Below, in pieces: positions 45,009 to 53,543 of a DNA stretch of 64,000 nucleotides. The DNA comes from Schaalia sp. lx-260 (GTDB lineage: Bacteria; Actinomycetota; Actinomycetes; Actinomycetales; Actinomycetaceae). Made by a program: the position numbers and the translations under genes. The stretch covers positions 426,347-490,346 of the forward strand of contig NZ_JAJNRQ010000001.1 in NCBI RefSeq assembly GCF_021083645.1, read 5' to 3'. The notes under the pieces are model-generated. The model made no database searches. It was given only the letters and a program-made list of their open reading frames with translations, and had not been told where the DNA came from. Position 1 is the stretch's first letter, and each line of letters begins with the position of its first letter.

Positions 45009-46634
45009 CTAAGATAACGGAGCGCACCAAGTAATACGTGTACCACGTCCTCCAATACCATCTGACAGGGTAAAAGAACCTCCGTGCCTGCGAGCGCGTT
45101 CCGTCATATTCGATAAACCTGAATTACGGGTACGATGAGGGTCAATTCCTTGACCATCATCTGCGATACTCACATGAATCATGCCGTCAGATTCTTGCCC
45201 TGTCACATCAATCCGTACTTGACCCGCTGTTGCGCGTGCATGACGAGCAATATTCGATAAGCCTTCACGCACCACAGCAACTACATCATCACTGAGATCC
45301 AAACCTACACGGGCCTCCAGATCAGCAATCATATTTTCTTCATGATCTTCATCCTGATTGATAGCATGGTCATCCAGACAAATCAGCAGCGAAGGCGCAA
45401 AACCTAAAAATGATCGTGATAAAGAAGACTCACGACGCACACGTTCAACTAAGCCCACTGTCCGGTCTGGTTCACGTAAGTCATGGACAATTGCCCGTAT
45501 CTGCCGTACTGCCTCGTCAATCCCCGCCAAAGAATGATCTAAAGCTGCGATAAGTGTTTCACGGTCTAAATCGCCCGCATGAATTTTTTGTTTCGCAGCA
45601 TCAAGACGCATACCTGTGGCAAAAAGCTGCTGAATAGCAAAATCATGCAGATCTCGGCCAATACGGTCACGTTCATCAAGCAGGGAAGCCATATCCTCAG
45701 CATGACGGGCAGAAGCCAAAGCCAACGCTAAAGTCGCTTGAGAAGCCAAAGATTCAGCGAGGGTAAGCTCAGAAGAATCAAATTCTGGCGCTCCTTGAAG
45801 TCGCAGCAAAATAAGGACCCCAAGTGAACGGCCACGTGAACGCAGTGGCGCATACAATGCCGGTCCGAAAGTGGAAAGAACCGGTACCCTCAGCGACGTG
45901 GCGCGAGCTAAAGAATCCACGAGCATCCCGGTACCTTCGGCGAGGACTTGCATGGCTCGTCCTTCAGCGGGGAAAACCGCGCCGAGGATACGATCTGCGT
46001 CATGCCCTTCGGTGATTTCAGCGGCCCAGGTGTCTCCAACGGAAGGTAAAACGATTACTGCGGTATCTGCACGTGCTACTTCACGTACTGTTTGGGCGAT
46101 AAGGACCAGCGCATCTTCCTCATCCGTGCCTTCAAGCATGGTTGTTGTCAGTGACTGCGATGCTGTGATCCATCGTTCTCGGCGACGCGCATCGGAGTAT
46201 AGTTGTGCGTTTTCAACGCCTACCCCTGTGGCGTGGGCTAAGGCCTCAACGATATGTGCTGTATGTTCATTAAAACCATGATGTGTTCCTGTGAGGTACA
46301 TGCGTGCGTACATTCGTCCGTGGACGAGGATGGGAACACCAAGGAAATTTTCTATCCCGCTAAGTTCAGGGTAGTCAGATAAATCATTGAAAAGGAGATG
46401 CCCTGATGTGGGGATTTGAACGATGAGTTCTTGCGGAATAACGGCGAGTTTTTCACCGTGCATGATTTCCATGACGGTATCACCCCACGTGTCGATGACA
46501 GAAAGAGTCCCGTGGCGTGCTCCTGCTAAATGACATGCTTGTTCGACGAGGGCTTTGAGGGTACGTCGTGAATCAAGATTTGATGTGAGGTCAAGTACGG
46601 CTTCTAAAAGCCGAAAGTCAGATTTTTCGCTCAT
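45009..46634 (-). CDS. GAF-domain sensor histidine kinase (DosS/DevS-like)
   Basis: A 541-residue soluble kinase. Two GAF domains cover about residues 15-150 and 165-310 (LDSRRTLKALVEQACHLAGA; IENFLGVPILVHGRMYARMY). A HisKA_3 domain has the phosphorylated His in DRIGRDLHDFAIQQLFATGM near residue 332, followed by a HATPase with VVREGLSNIARHARA, IADDGQGIDPH and GLSNMTERARRHGG. The layout is that of DosS/DevS, in which a GAF can hold heme and sense oxygen or redox state. It overlaps cydC by 4 bases, so it is made with the cytochrome bd assembly genes. No response regulator gene lies beside it. Heme binding cannot be read with confidence. Confidence 0.87.
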   Translation of the reverse strand: MSEKSDFRLLEAVLDLTSNLDSRRTLKALVEQACHLAGARHGTLSVIDTWGDTVMEIMHGEKLAVIPQELIVQIPTSGHLLFNDLSDYPELSGIENFLGVPILVHGRMYARMYLTGTHHGFNEHTAHIVEALAHATGVGVENAQLYSDARRRERWITASQSLTTTMLEGTDEEDALVLIAQTVREVARADTAVIVLPSVGDTWAAEITEGHDADRILGAVFPAEGRAMQVLAEGTGMLVDSLARATSLRVPVLSTFGPALYAPLRSRGRSLGVLILLRLQGAPEFDSSELTLAESLASQATLALALASARHAEDMASLLDERDRIGRDLHDFAIQQLFATGMRLDAAKQKIHAGDLDRETLIAALDHSLAGIDEAVRQIRAIVHDLREPDRTVGLVERVRRESSLSRSFLGFAPSLLICLDDHAINQDEDHEENMIADLEARVGLDLSDDVVAVVREGLSNIARHARATAGQVRIDVTGQESDGMIHVSIADDGQGIDPHRTRNSGLSNMTERARRHGGSFTLSDGIGGRGTRITWCAPLS

Positions 46635-48478
46635 ACGTGTTCCTGTTCATAGGCCCATCGGTAGGTGTGTGCATGTGTCAGGAGTTCTTCATGCGTGCCG
46701 TGAGCAACTATTGTTGCAGGTGCTTGAGGAGTATCTGCACGGCGGTCCATGACAAGGACGGTATCAGCATTTTCTAGTGCACTGAGTCTGTGACTGATGA
46801 CGAGGACTGCGCGACCCAGGTGGGGGCGTAAGAGTTCTGTCAGTAATGTGTCAGCAGTAGGTGTGTCAAGGTGTTCACTTGCTTCGTCAAGGAGCATGAG
46901 TGGGGCAGGGCAGGCCAGAGCACGTGCCATCAGTAGTCGTCGGCGTTCTCCGCCTGAAATAGTTGTTCCTGCGGTTCCTAGTTGCGTGTTCAGACCTTCA
47001 GGTAGTGACTGGAGCCATGTGTCGAGTCCTACGGCGGATAGGAGTTGTGTTGCTTCTGTCTTACTTAGATCAGCGCGTGCAACTCGTAGGTTTTCTAAAA
47101 CTGTGGTGGCGAATATATGCGCATCTTCAGTGGTGACAGTAAGGGCAGAAAAAATGGTGTCGTAATCAAGGTCGGCAATGTTATGCCCGTTGAGTGTCAC
47201 CGTTCCTGCGTGTGGTTTAAGTAGGCCCGCTAAAGTCAGCAGGAGAGTGGTTTTTCCAATTCCTGATGGGCCAACGAGGGCGATACGTTCATTGGTAGTT
47301 AAAGTGAAATTGAGGTCCTCGGCAAGGGTTGGGCCACCTGGCCATCCGATTGCTAGGTTGTGAGCGTTGAGGATTGTATGAGGCGTGGTTTGGCTGTTGT
47401 CCTCATCCTTGCTTTGCAAGGGCAAAAGATTCTCTGTGTTGCGCTGGTCCGTGGTGTCCTGCTTTGCTGGGGCATAGTGAGTATTCGGTGTGGTTGTGTT
47501 GCCTCCGAGGAGTTCGTTAATACGTACGGCGGCAGCGGCGGAGCGAACTAGCTGTGCAGTGGCTGCTGAGAGTTCGGATGTTGTTTCAAATACGGAAAGA
47601 GGTGTGAGGACAATGACTGCGAGGAGCACAGGGAATAAAATTCCTTGTGTTGTTGCAGGTATACCCACGATGAGTGCCCCTATGACAGCCATTCCCATGG
47701 AGAGTCGATCAATTCCGGCAGCCCATCCTTGCAGTTGAGCTGTCCGCCTTGTTGTGTGAGTAAGTTCTGATTCAGTTGCTGAAATTGTGTGGAGAAGTGC
47801 GGGGAGTTGGCCGGTTACCTGTAGGTAGGGCGCTCCGTCCATCACTGTTTGGATGCTGCTGGAAAGTTGTGTACGTGCACTTCGTGTGGCTTCTTCTACT
47901 GTGCGTGTGGCGTGCATAGTGACAAGAGGAACACACACGCCAGAGATTAAAAGACAGATCGCAAGTATGAGGGCAGCAGCTGGGCTGAGGAAAGCAATTC
48001 CAATGATTGTGCCTATACCAACGATGGTGGCAACGGCAAAAGGCAAAATACTTTTGACAACTACATCACCGACATCGTCAACATCTGCTCCGGCACGTGC
48101 GAGCAGGTCACCGCGTGTTATGTGTGTGATCGTGTCAGCTTCGTAATTGGCGAGGGTTGCGTAGATTCCTTGGCGCAGGTTATCCATTCCTTCTAGGGCC
48201 ACGTGGTGGCTTGCTAGTCGGCCAAGATAGCGCATTAATGCTCGTAAAACTCCGAAGAGTCGTACGGCGACTGCGGCAACTGTTAGGTGGAGGACAGGTG
48301 GGTGTTGGGAGGCGCGGGCAATGAGCCATGCGGATGTTGCAGATAGGCTGATTGCTGATCCTAAGCAAAGACATCCCAGAAGGAGTGCGAGCGCAAATTG
48401 TGTGCGGTTGACGTGCAGGAGTGTGAGGATGCGGCGTAGCGCGTTTCGTTCAGTAGAGGTGAGGAACACGGTGGTCAT
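46631..48478 (-). CDS. cydC: Cytochrome bd assembly ABC transporter subunit CydC
   Basis: A 615-residue half-transporter with membrane and ATPase parts. Six hydrophobic segments lie in the first 320 residues. The ATPase has Walker A in ALVGPSGIGKTTLLLTLAGL, the signature ISGGERRRLLMARAL and Walker B LMLLDEASEHLD. With CydD it forms the transporter needed to assemble cytochrome bd, linked to heme and thiol traffic. The linker before the ATPase is long and Thr/Asn-rich. It overlaps cydD by 4 bases and the kinase gene by 4 bases, so all three are one unit. The C/D labels follow the usual order after cydB. Confidence 0.88.
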   Translation of the reverse strand: MTTVFLTSTERNALRRILTLLHVNRTQFALALLLGCLCLGSAISLSATSAWLIARASQHPPVLHLTVAAVAVRLFGVLRALMRYLGRLASHHVALEGMDNLRQGIYATLANYEADTITHITRGDLLARAGADVDDVGDVVVKSILPFAVATIVGIGTIIGIAFLSPAAALILAICLLISGVCVPLVTMHATRTVEEATRSARTQLSSSIQTVMDGAPYLQVTGQLPALLHTISATESELTHTTRRTAQLQGWAAGIDRLSMGMAVIGALIVGIPATTQGILFPVLLAVIVLTPLSVFETTSELSAATAQLVRSAAAAVRINELLGGNTTTPNTHYAPAKQDTTDQRNTENLLPLQSKDEDNSQTTPHTILNAHNLAIGWPGGPTLAEDLNFTLTTNERIALVGPSGIGKTTLLLTLAGLLKPHAGTVTLNGHNIADLDYDTIFSALTVTTEDAHIFATTVLENLRVARADLSKTEATQLLSAVGLDTWLQSLPEGLNTQLGTAGTTISGGERRRLLMARALACPAPLMLLDEASEHLDTPTADTLLTELLRPHLGRAVLVISHRLSALENADTVLVMDRRADTPQAPATIVAHGTHEELLTHAHTYRWAYEQEHV

Positions 48479-50262
48479 CGCATGTTTCCTTTTGTCGCGT
48501 CAAGAAGTTCAGGGAGTTCAAAGTGTGCGTGCTCGTGTGTACTGGTTGCGGCGAGGATGGGCCAGCGTTCAAAATCTGCGGCTGTTGCTTCCTGCGCTTT
48601 GATTGTGATGTGTTTGTCAGCGATTGATACGAGGGTTTGGCGGTGTGCTATGACGAGTACTGTGCGTCCTTGCGCGCGTAAGTGTTGGAGTGTGTTGAGG
48701 ATGATTTCCTCGGTTGCTGCATCAAGATGCGCGGTAGGTTCATCGAAAATTACCAGTGGCGCGTCTGATATGAGGGCTCTGAGCAGGGCGAGTCTTTGTC
48801 GTTGCCCACCGGATAGTCCGATGCCGCCTTGTCCGATAGGTGTATCCCAGCCTTGGGGGAGTTTGTGGAGGACGGTGTCAAATCCTGCGGCATGTGCTGC
48901 CTTGCTCAGTTCGTCCTCGTTGGTGTCATGAATGAGGTTTTCACGCAGGGTTCCGGGAATAATCATGGGGTTTTGTGGTACCCAACTGACTTGCGCCCAT
49001 AAAGAATCCGGGTTGATTGTTGTTATGTCGATACCGTCAATACTGATCTGGCCTTGCTGTGGGCGGATGAGACCAAGCATAGCCATGATTGTGGTGCTTT
49101 TACCGACTCCTGAAGGGCCAACGAGGACTGTAAGGGTGGCGGGAGTGATTGTGGCATTCAGGTCTGCTGGAGCCCATACGCCGCGTGCGGCAACTGATAC
49201 ATGTGTGAAAGTGAGTGAAGCGGTTCGTAAATTGGGGCAGGGGAGTGAGTCTGATAGTTCTTGTGGGTGTGCTGTGGTTGTGATGCTTTGGGAGTGTGCC
49301 TCATTGGGGAGGGGAGTTTCTAATATGTCGAATGCGGCGTTTGCGGCGGCTACTCCATTTGCTGAGGCGTGGAATTGTGCGCCGACTTGCCGTAGCGGTT
49401 CAAATACTTCAGGGGCTAGCATGATGACTGCTAGGCCGGAAAACAGCCCGATATTTCCATAAACCAGCCGCATACCGACTTCAACTGCGACAAGTGCGAC
49501 AGATAGGGTGGCGATAAATTCGAGGACACCGCCTGAAAGAAAAGCAATGCGTAGCGTTGCCATTGTGATTTTTGTGTTTTTTTGTCCAATTTTTGCGAGG
49601 TGAGGGCGTGGTGCTTGTGCGCGTCCGAGGGCTTTCAGAGTGGGTAAGCCGGCCATGAGGTCAAGGAGCTGTTGGCTGAGGTGTTGCATGGAAAGCAGAC
49701 GCGCAGAGGAAGAATCTTGAGTGAAACGCCCTATGAGGATCATGAAGATCGGGATGAGTGGAACGGTGAGGGCTGCGATAAATGCTGACCAGAAATCAAT
49801 GAGAAGAATAGTTGCTAATGCCAGTGGGGTTACTGTGCTGACAAGGATGAGTTGGGGGAGGAAGCGGACAAAGTAGGGGCCAAGATCATCGAGTCCGCGT
49901 GTGAGTAGTGTCGTGGTGTGGGTACCTTTGACAGCAAGCCAGCGAGGACCAAGTGCGATGCTGTGATTGATAACTGCTTGTCGGAGGTCTTTAATTGCGG
50001 AATCGGCTGCTTTATGTGCTAAGGATTCTCGTAGTCCAATTAAGAGTGCACGGATAATGATGACGGTAAGTAGGCCCCAGAATAATGGCATGACTGAGCT
50101 GAAAGTTCCTGTTTCCTCAACGATGGGGGACAGTGTTGCTGCTATGAGTATTGATTGTCCGATGACAAGAGCTGCAGTGACGAGGCCAAGAAAAGCTGTC
50201 AAAAGAATGTGACGTCGTGCGCTATGTGCATATCGTAAGAGTCGAGGATCCAAGGGGCGCAT
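48475..50262 (-). CDS. cydD: Cytochrome bd assembly ABC transporter subunit CydD
   Basis: A 595-residue half-transporter. The membrane part starts SARRHILLTAFLGLVTAALV and has the typical PLIPIFMILIGRFTQDSSSA segment. The ATPase shows Walker A VLVGPSGVGKSTTIMAMLGL, the signature LSGGQRQRLALLRALISDAP and Walker B LVIFDEPTAHLD. It pairs with CydC. It starts 103 bases after cydB, separated from it by a strong inverted repeat, so its expression may be set partly apart from cydAB. Confidence 0.9.
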   Translation of the reverse strand: MRPLDPRLLRYAHSARRHILLTAFLGLVTAALVIGQSILIAATLSPIVEETGTFSSVMPLFWGLLTVIIIRALLIGLRESLAHKAADSAIKDLRQAVINHSIALGPRWLAVKGTHTTTLLTRGLDDLGPYFVRFLPQLILVSTVTPLALATILLIDFWSAFIAALTVPLIPIFMILIGRFTQDSSSARLLSMQHLSQQLLDLMAGLPTLKALGRAQAPRPHLAKIGQKNTKITMATLRIAFLSGGVLEFIATLSVALVAVEVGMRLVYGNIGLFSGLAVIMLAPEVFEPLRQVGAQFHASANGVAAANAAFDILETPLPNEAHSQSITTTAHPQELSDSLPCPNLRTASLTFTHVSVAARGVWAPADLNATITPATLTVLVGPSGVGKSTTIMAMLGLIRPQQGQISIDGIDITTINPDSLWAQVSWVPQNPMIIPGTLRENLIHDTNEDELSKAAHAAGFDTVLHKLPQGWDTPIGQGGIGLSGGQRQRLALLRALISDAPLVIFDEPTAHLDAATEEIILNTLQHLRAQGRTVLVIAHRQTLVSIADKHITIKAQEATAADFERWPILAATSTHEHAHFELPELLDATKGNMR

Positions 50263-50311
50263 AGGTCGTATATGTCTTTCTCAGGTGTAACGATACAGTT
50301 ATTATGCAGCG

Positions 50312-50350
50312 CAACGGGGTCCTGCGCTTTTGAAACACAGGACCCCGTTG
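50312..50350 (-). terminator. Hairpin between cydB and cydD
   Basis: CAACGGGGTCCTG (50312-50324) pairs perfectly over 13 bases with CAGGACCCCGTTG (50338-50350). It lies after the cydB stop on the minus strand, ahead of cydD. The T-run is weak, so it may act as a partial terminator or as an mRNA 3' end that shields cydAB. Confidence 0.65.
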
Positions 50351-50364
50351 TTGGTTGGTTGAGG

Positions 50365-51483
50365 TCAGCCTGCGAGGAAGTTCTGACCGAGTCGGATCTT
50401 CTTTGGTAGCAGACCCGCATTTTCTTCGATGTCATTGATTGACACACGATGGCGGAATACCCAGTAAGACCATGCCACGTAGATGAGAACCACGGGGACG
50501 AAGCATACAGCCACGATGGTCATGACGGTGAGCGTCGATGTTGTGGAGGATGCTTGGTCGATGGTGAGTGAGTAAGCCGGGTTGATGTACGACTTCATCA
50601 CTGCTGGAGCCATTGCGCTGAAGATCCATGTCACGGCAGCTGCAATTGCCAGTGCGGAGAACAGGAAGGATTTTCCTTCTGAACGCAGCGCGGACTGTGA
50701 GAAAACTGCTGACAGGATCAAGCAGATTGCTGCTACAGCGAGCGGAATCCATGCAAAGACGTTTGATACGTAAACGAATTGACCCCAGATAACCCACACA
50801 GCTGCAAGGAGTGTAGCGACCAGTGAGAGTGGTCCTGCGAGTGTATTGGAACGTTCACGGACAGGTCCTTCAGTTTTGAGTGCGAGGAACTGTGCTCCGT
50901 GGGACAGGCAGATCGCTAATACGACTACGCCACCGAGGATGGTGTAGGGGGTCAGGAGTGAGAAGAAGCCACCGGTGAGCTGATGAACGGATGTGTCAAG
51001 CATTCCAGCGACTTTATCGGCGGCAACGACTTTACCGTCGCGTCCGACAACTTCAATAGCCATGCCCTGAACGAGGTTAGCGAATGCTACACCGAGTAGT
51101 ACGGGGACAAGCGCAGCGCAGACTGTGTGAATACGGTCCCAGATAGTGCGCCATGTGGCGGTGGCGATCTTGGAACGCCATTCCAGAGCTGTGATACGCA
51201 GAATGAGGCATACGAGAACCAGGAAAAGAGCCAGGTACATTCCGGAGAACATTGTGGCATACCATTCTGGGAAGGCTGCGAATGTGGCGCCACCTGCGGT
51301 TAAGAGCCATACTTCATTGCCATCCCAGTGTGGGCCAATGGTGCGGACAACTTGGGTGCGTTCGCGGTCATCGCGTGCAACGAGTGCTGAGAGGACGCCA
51401 ACACCAAAGTCGAAGCCTTCGAGGACTAAGTACATTGTCCAAAGGACAGCGATAAGGATGAACCAGAGAATAGAAAGTGTCAT
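50365..51483 (-). CDS. cydB: Cytochrome bd ubiquinol/menaquinol oxidase subunit II
   Basis: A 372-residue membrane protein with about nine hydrophobic segments, the second subunit of the high-affinity terminal oxidase. The start MTLSILWFILIAVLWTMYLV and the family motif GFDFGVGVL, then RTIGPHWDGNEVWLLTAGGA, are diagnostic. AAAGGAGCGG lies before the ATG. It follows cydA by 17 bases. Together the two oxidise quinol and reduce oxygen at low oxygen levels. Confidence 0.95.
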   Translation of the reverse strand: MTLSILWFILIAVLWTMYLVLEGFDFGVGVLSALVARDDRERTQVVRTIGPHWDGNEVWLLTAGGATFAAFPEWYATMFSGMYLALFLVLVCLILRITALEWRSKIATATWRTIWDRIHTVCAALVPVLLGVAFANLVQGMAIEVVGRDGKVVAADKVAGMLDTSVHQLTGGFFSLLTPYTILGGVVVLAICLSHGAQFLALKTEGPVRERSNTLAGPLSLVATLLAAVWVIWGQFVYVSNVFAWIPLAVAAICLILSAVFSQSALRSEGKSFLFSALAIAAAVTWIFSAMAPAVMKSYINPAYSLTIDQASSTTSTLTVMTIVAVCFVPVVLIYVAWSYWVFRHRVSINDIEENAGLLPKKIRLGQNFLAG

Positions 51484-51500
51484 TGTTCCGCTCCTTTTCC

Positions 51501-53042
51501 TCAGTATCCGAAGGAGAGGGCATCATGATCTGAAGCCTCATCGGATGCGGATTTTGCGTGAATACCTTCAAGCGCGTACCGCTTGATGAGCAGGATCCAA
51601 ATGACACCGAGTGCTCCGTAGAGAAGGGTGAAAAGTACCATTGTGGTACCGACTTGCCATGCTGGAACCTGTGAAGAAAGACCAAAATCAGTCATCATGA
51701 GGACAGAACCAACGGGATCGCCATTCATGAGGCCTTCGATATTTGGGTGAACAAGCCAAGGTTGGCGACCAATTTCTGTCATGATCCAACCAAATGATGC
51801 TGCAACAAATGGCATGGGGATACTCCACAAAGCAAAACGCCCAAGGGATTTCGATGTGGGGAGTTTGCCTTTGCGTGTAGCGATCAAGCCCCAAATGGCC
51901 AAAATGGCTGAGAATGCTCCGAAGATCATCATCAGGCGGAATGACCAGAATGTTGCCATTTGTGGAGGACGGAAGTCGTATTGTGAAGCGTCACCGTAGG
52001 TCGCAGTGAAATCTTTATTTGCGTTGAGCAGTTTGACCATGCGAGCTTGTTCATCGGCGATGCCTGCAACTGTCGCGTTGAAGTCGTTATGCGACATGAA
52101 AGCGGCTACACCAGGAATTTCAAGGAATTTCGTTGGCTGTGACTCGTTGTTGAGTGGGCAGTCACCGAATTGTGCGACGGTGAATGCTGCGCCTTGAGTA
52201 TCAACACACACGCCTTCGGCGGCAGCCATTTTCATTGGTTGATACTTAACGAGGTCTTGTCCTTGGAAGTGTCCGGTGATTGCTGTGCCAAGACCGCCGA
52301 TAATAACGACGATGAGGCCGAAGCGAGCGACAGGGTGCCACACATTGCGTGCTTCAGTCAGCCCTGCTTCGCCACCTTCACGTGCTGCGCGTGTCAGCCA
52401 CCATAAAGCAAAGCCGGCAACTAATGTGCCTGAAACTAGCCAAGCGGAGGTGATGACGTGGGTGTATTCCCATACTAAGAGGGGGTTGAGTACGACTTCA
52501 ATGAAACCGAATGTGGTGTTGAGTTCAGCTCGGCCAGTTTCGGGGTTGAAAACAGCGCCTGTGGGGTGCTGCATCCATGAATTTGCCCCGAGAATCCATA
52601 GAGCTGAAACTGAAGTGCCGATAGCGGTAAGCCAAATGGTGGCGAGGTGCCATCCCTTTGAGAGGCGTCCCCAACCGAAGATCCACAGTCCAAGGAATGT
52701 TGATTCAAGGAAGAATGCGAGGAGAGCTTCAACTGCAAGAGGAGCACCGAAGATATCGCCGACGAAACGTGAGTATTCCGACCAGTTCATGCCGAACTGG
52801 AATTCCTGCACGATACCTGTGGCAACGCCTAATGCGAAGTTGATGAGAAGAATTTTGCCAAAGAAGCGTGTTGCTTGAAGCCATGCTTCTTTGCCGGTTT
52901 TTACCCAGAAAGTCTGCATAATGGCAACTAAAAGGGAAAGACCGATTGTCAGTGGAACCTGGAGGAAGTGGTAGACGGTAGTGATACCGAACTGCCAGCG
53001 CCCCAGGGTCAGCGCATCTAACGCTGTCTGAGCGAGGGGCAT
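51501..53042 (-). CDS. cydA: Cytochrome bd oxidase subunit I
   Basis: A 513-residue membrane protein, the heme-bearing subunit of cytochrome bd. The start at 53042 (MPLAQTALDALTLGRWQFGI) was chosen over longer frames because GGAAGG lies upstream and the family begins this way. The heme-ligand His lies in FGITTVYHFLQVPLTIGLS. GRQPW in WIMTEIGRQPWLVHP, and NPLLVWEYTHVITSAWLVSG, are family motifs. The Q loop is of the shorter type. It is the first gene of a minus-strand cluster; about 500 bases separate it from the divergent rne gene. Confidence 0.95.
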   Translation of the reverse strand: MPLAQTALDALTLGRWQFGITTVYHFLQVPLTIGLSLLVAIMQTFWVKTGKEAWLQATRFFGKILLINFALGVATGIVQEFQFGMNWSEYSRFVGDIFGAPLAVEALLAFFLESTFLGLWIFGWGRLSKGWHLATIWLTAIGTSVSALWILGANSWMQHPTGAVFNPETGRAELNTTFGFIEVVLNPLLVWEYTHVITSAWLVSGTLVAGFALWWLTRAAREGGEAGLTEARNVWHPVARFGLIVVIIGGLGTAITGHFQGQDLVKYQPMKMAAAEGVCVDTQGAAFTVAQFGDCPLNNESQPTKFLEIPGVAAFMSHNDFNATVAGIADEQARMVKLLNANKDFTATYGDASQYDFRPPQMATFWSFRLMMIFGAFSAILAIWGLIATRKGKLPTSKSLGRFALWSIPMPFVAASFGWIMTEIGRQPWLVHPNIEGLMNGDPVGSVLMMTDFGLSSQVPAWQVGTTMVLFTLLYGALGVIWILLIKRYALEGIHAKSASDEASDHDALSFGY

Positions 53043-53373
53043 GGTGATGCCTTCCGATCGGGATAAAAATTGATGGACCAACGTCCTGAAAAACAGAACG
53101 TCATGCCATAAAAATACCCTCAATTTGCGGTGCGTCAACTGCTTTTGGGACTAAATTCCGTGACAGTTTTTAGCAATATGTCAGGTAAAAGAAATGCTTC
53201 CTTTTCGTTATGCGGAAAATAGGATTCTGACACTGAATACACTATATAAACCTTACGTAATTAAAAGTGGGAAATATCTCAGCCTAAGCTTTCATCTGAT
53301 GAGGTGGTACAAGCCACCTGAGGCTGCACTGCTTGCCAGAGTGAACTATGGGAGAATGAGAGTGAAGATGGGA
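53043..53373. other. Intergenic region between divergent cydA and rne
   Basis: About 330 AT-rich bases with no credible gene. A frame at 53194-53394 has no ribosome site and an unlikely protein. The region must hold the promoters of the cyd cluster and of rne. No exact -35/-10 pair could be assigned by eye. Confidence 0.4.
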
Positions 53374-53543
53374 GTCACGATCGCACCATCGTGACGTGAG
53401 TTAAGCGTCGCCCAGATATGTGCTTCATGAGCACGTGGACGTACTCTCCGCCACTGCGGACCCACAGGCTTTCCGCCCCCATGCGGGGCGAGTTCAGGAA
53501 GCTACCGTTGGTGCAGGACGGCTGCTTCACATATGGGAGAGAC
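53374..53543 (+). promoter_or_regulatory. Structured 5' leader of the RNase E gene
   Basis: Four hairpins line up before the start codon: GTCACGAT/ATCGTGAC (53374-53395), GAGCACGT/ACGTACTC (53429-53446, one mismatch), TCCGC/GCGGA (53447-53460) and CGCCCC/GGGGCG (53474-53490). The leader is far richer in GC than the gene it precedes. RNase E messages in other bacteria are self-regulated through their 5' leaders; that this one is too is inference. Confidence 0.55.

Noticed and set aside
53194..53394. Small gene between cydA and rne
   Set aside because: No ribosome site, unusual residue mix, and it spans a likely promoter region and part of the rne leader.
53418..53543. Longer N-terminus for RNase E starting at 53418
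   Set aside because: The segment folds into several GC-rich hairpins, has no ribosome site before 53418, and GGGAGAG sits correctly before the GTG at 53544.
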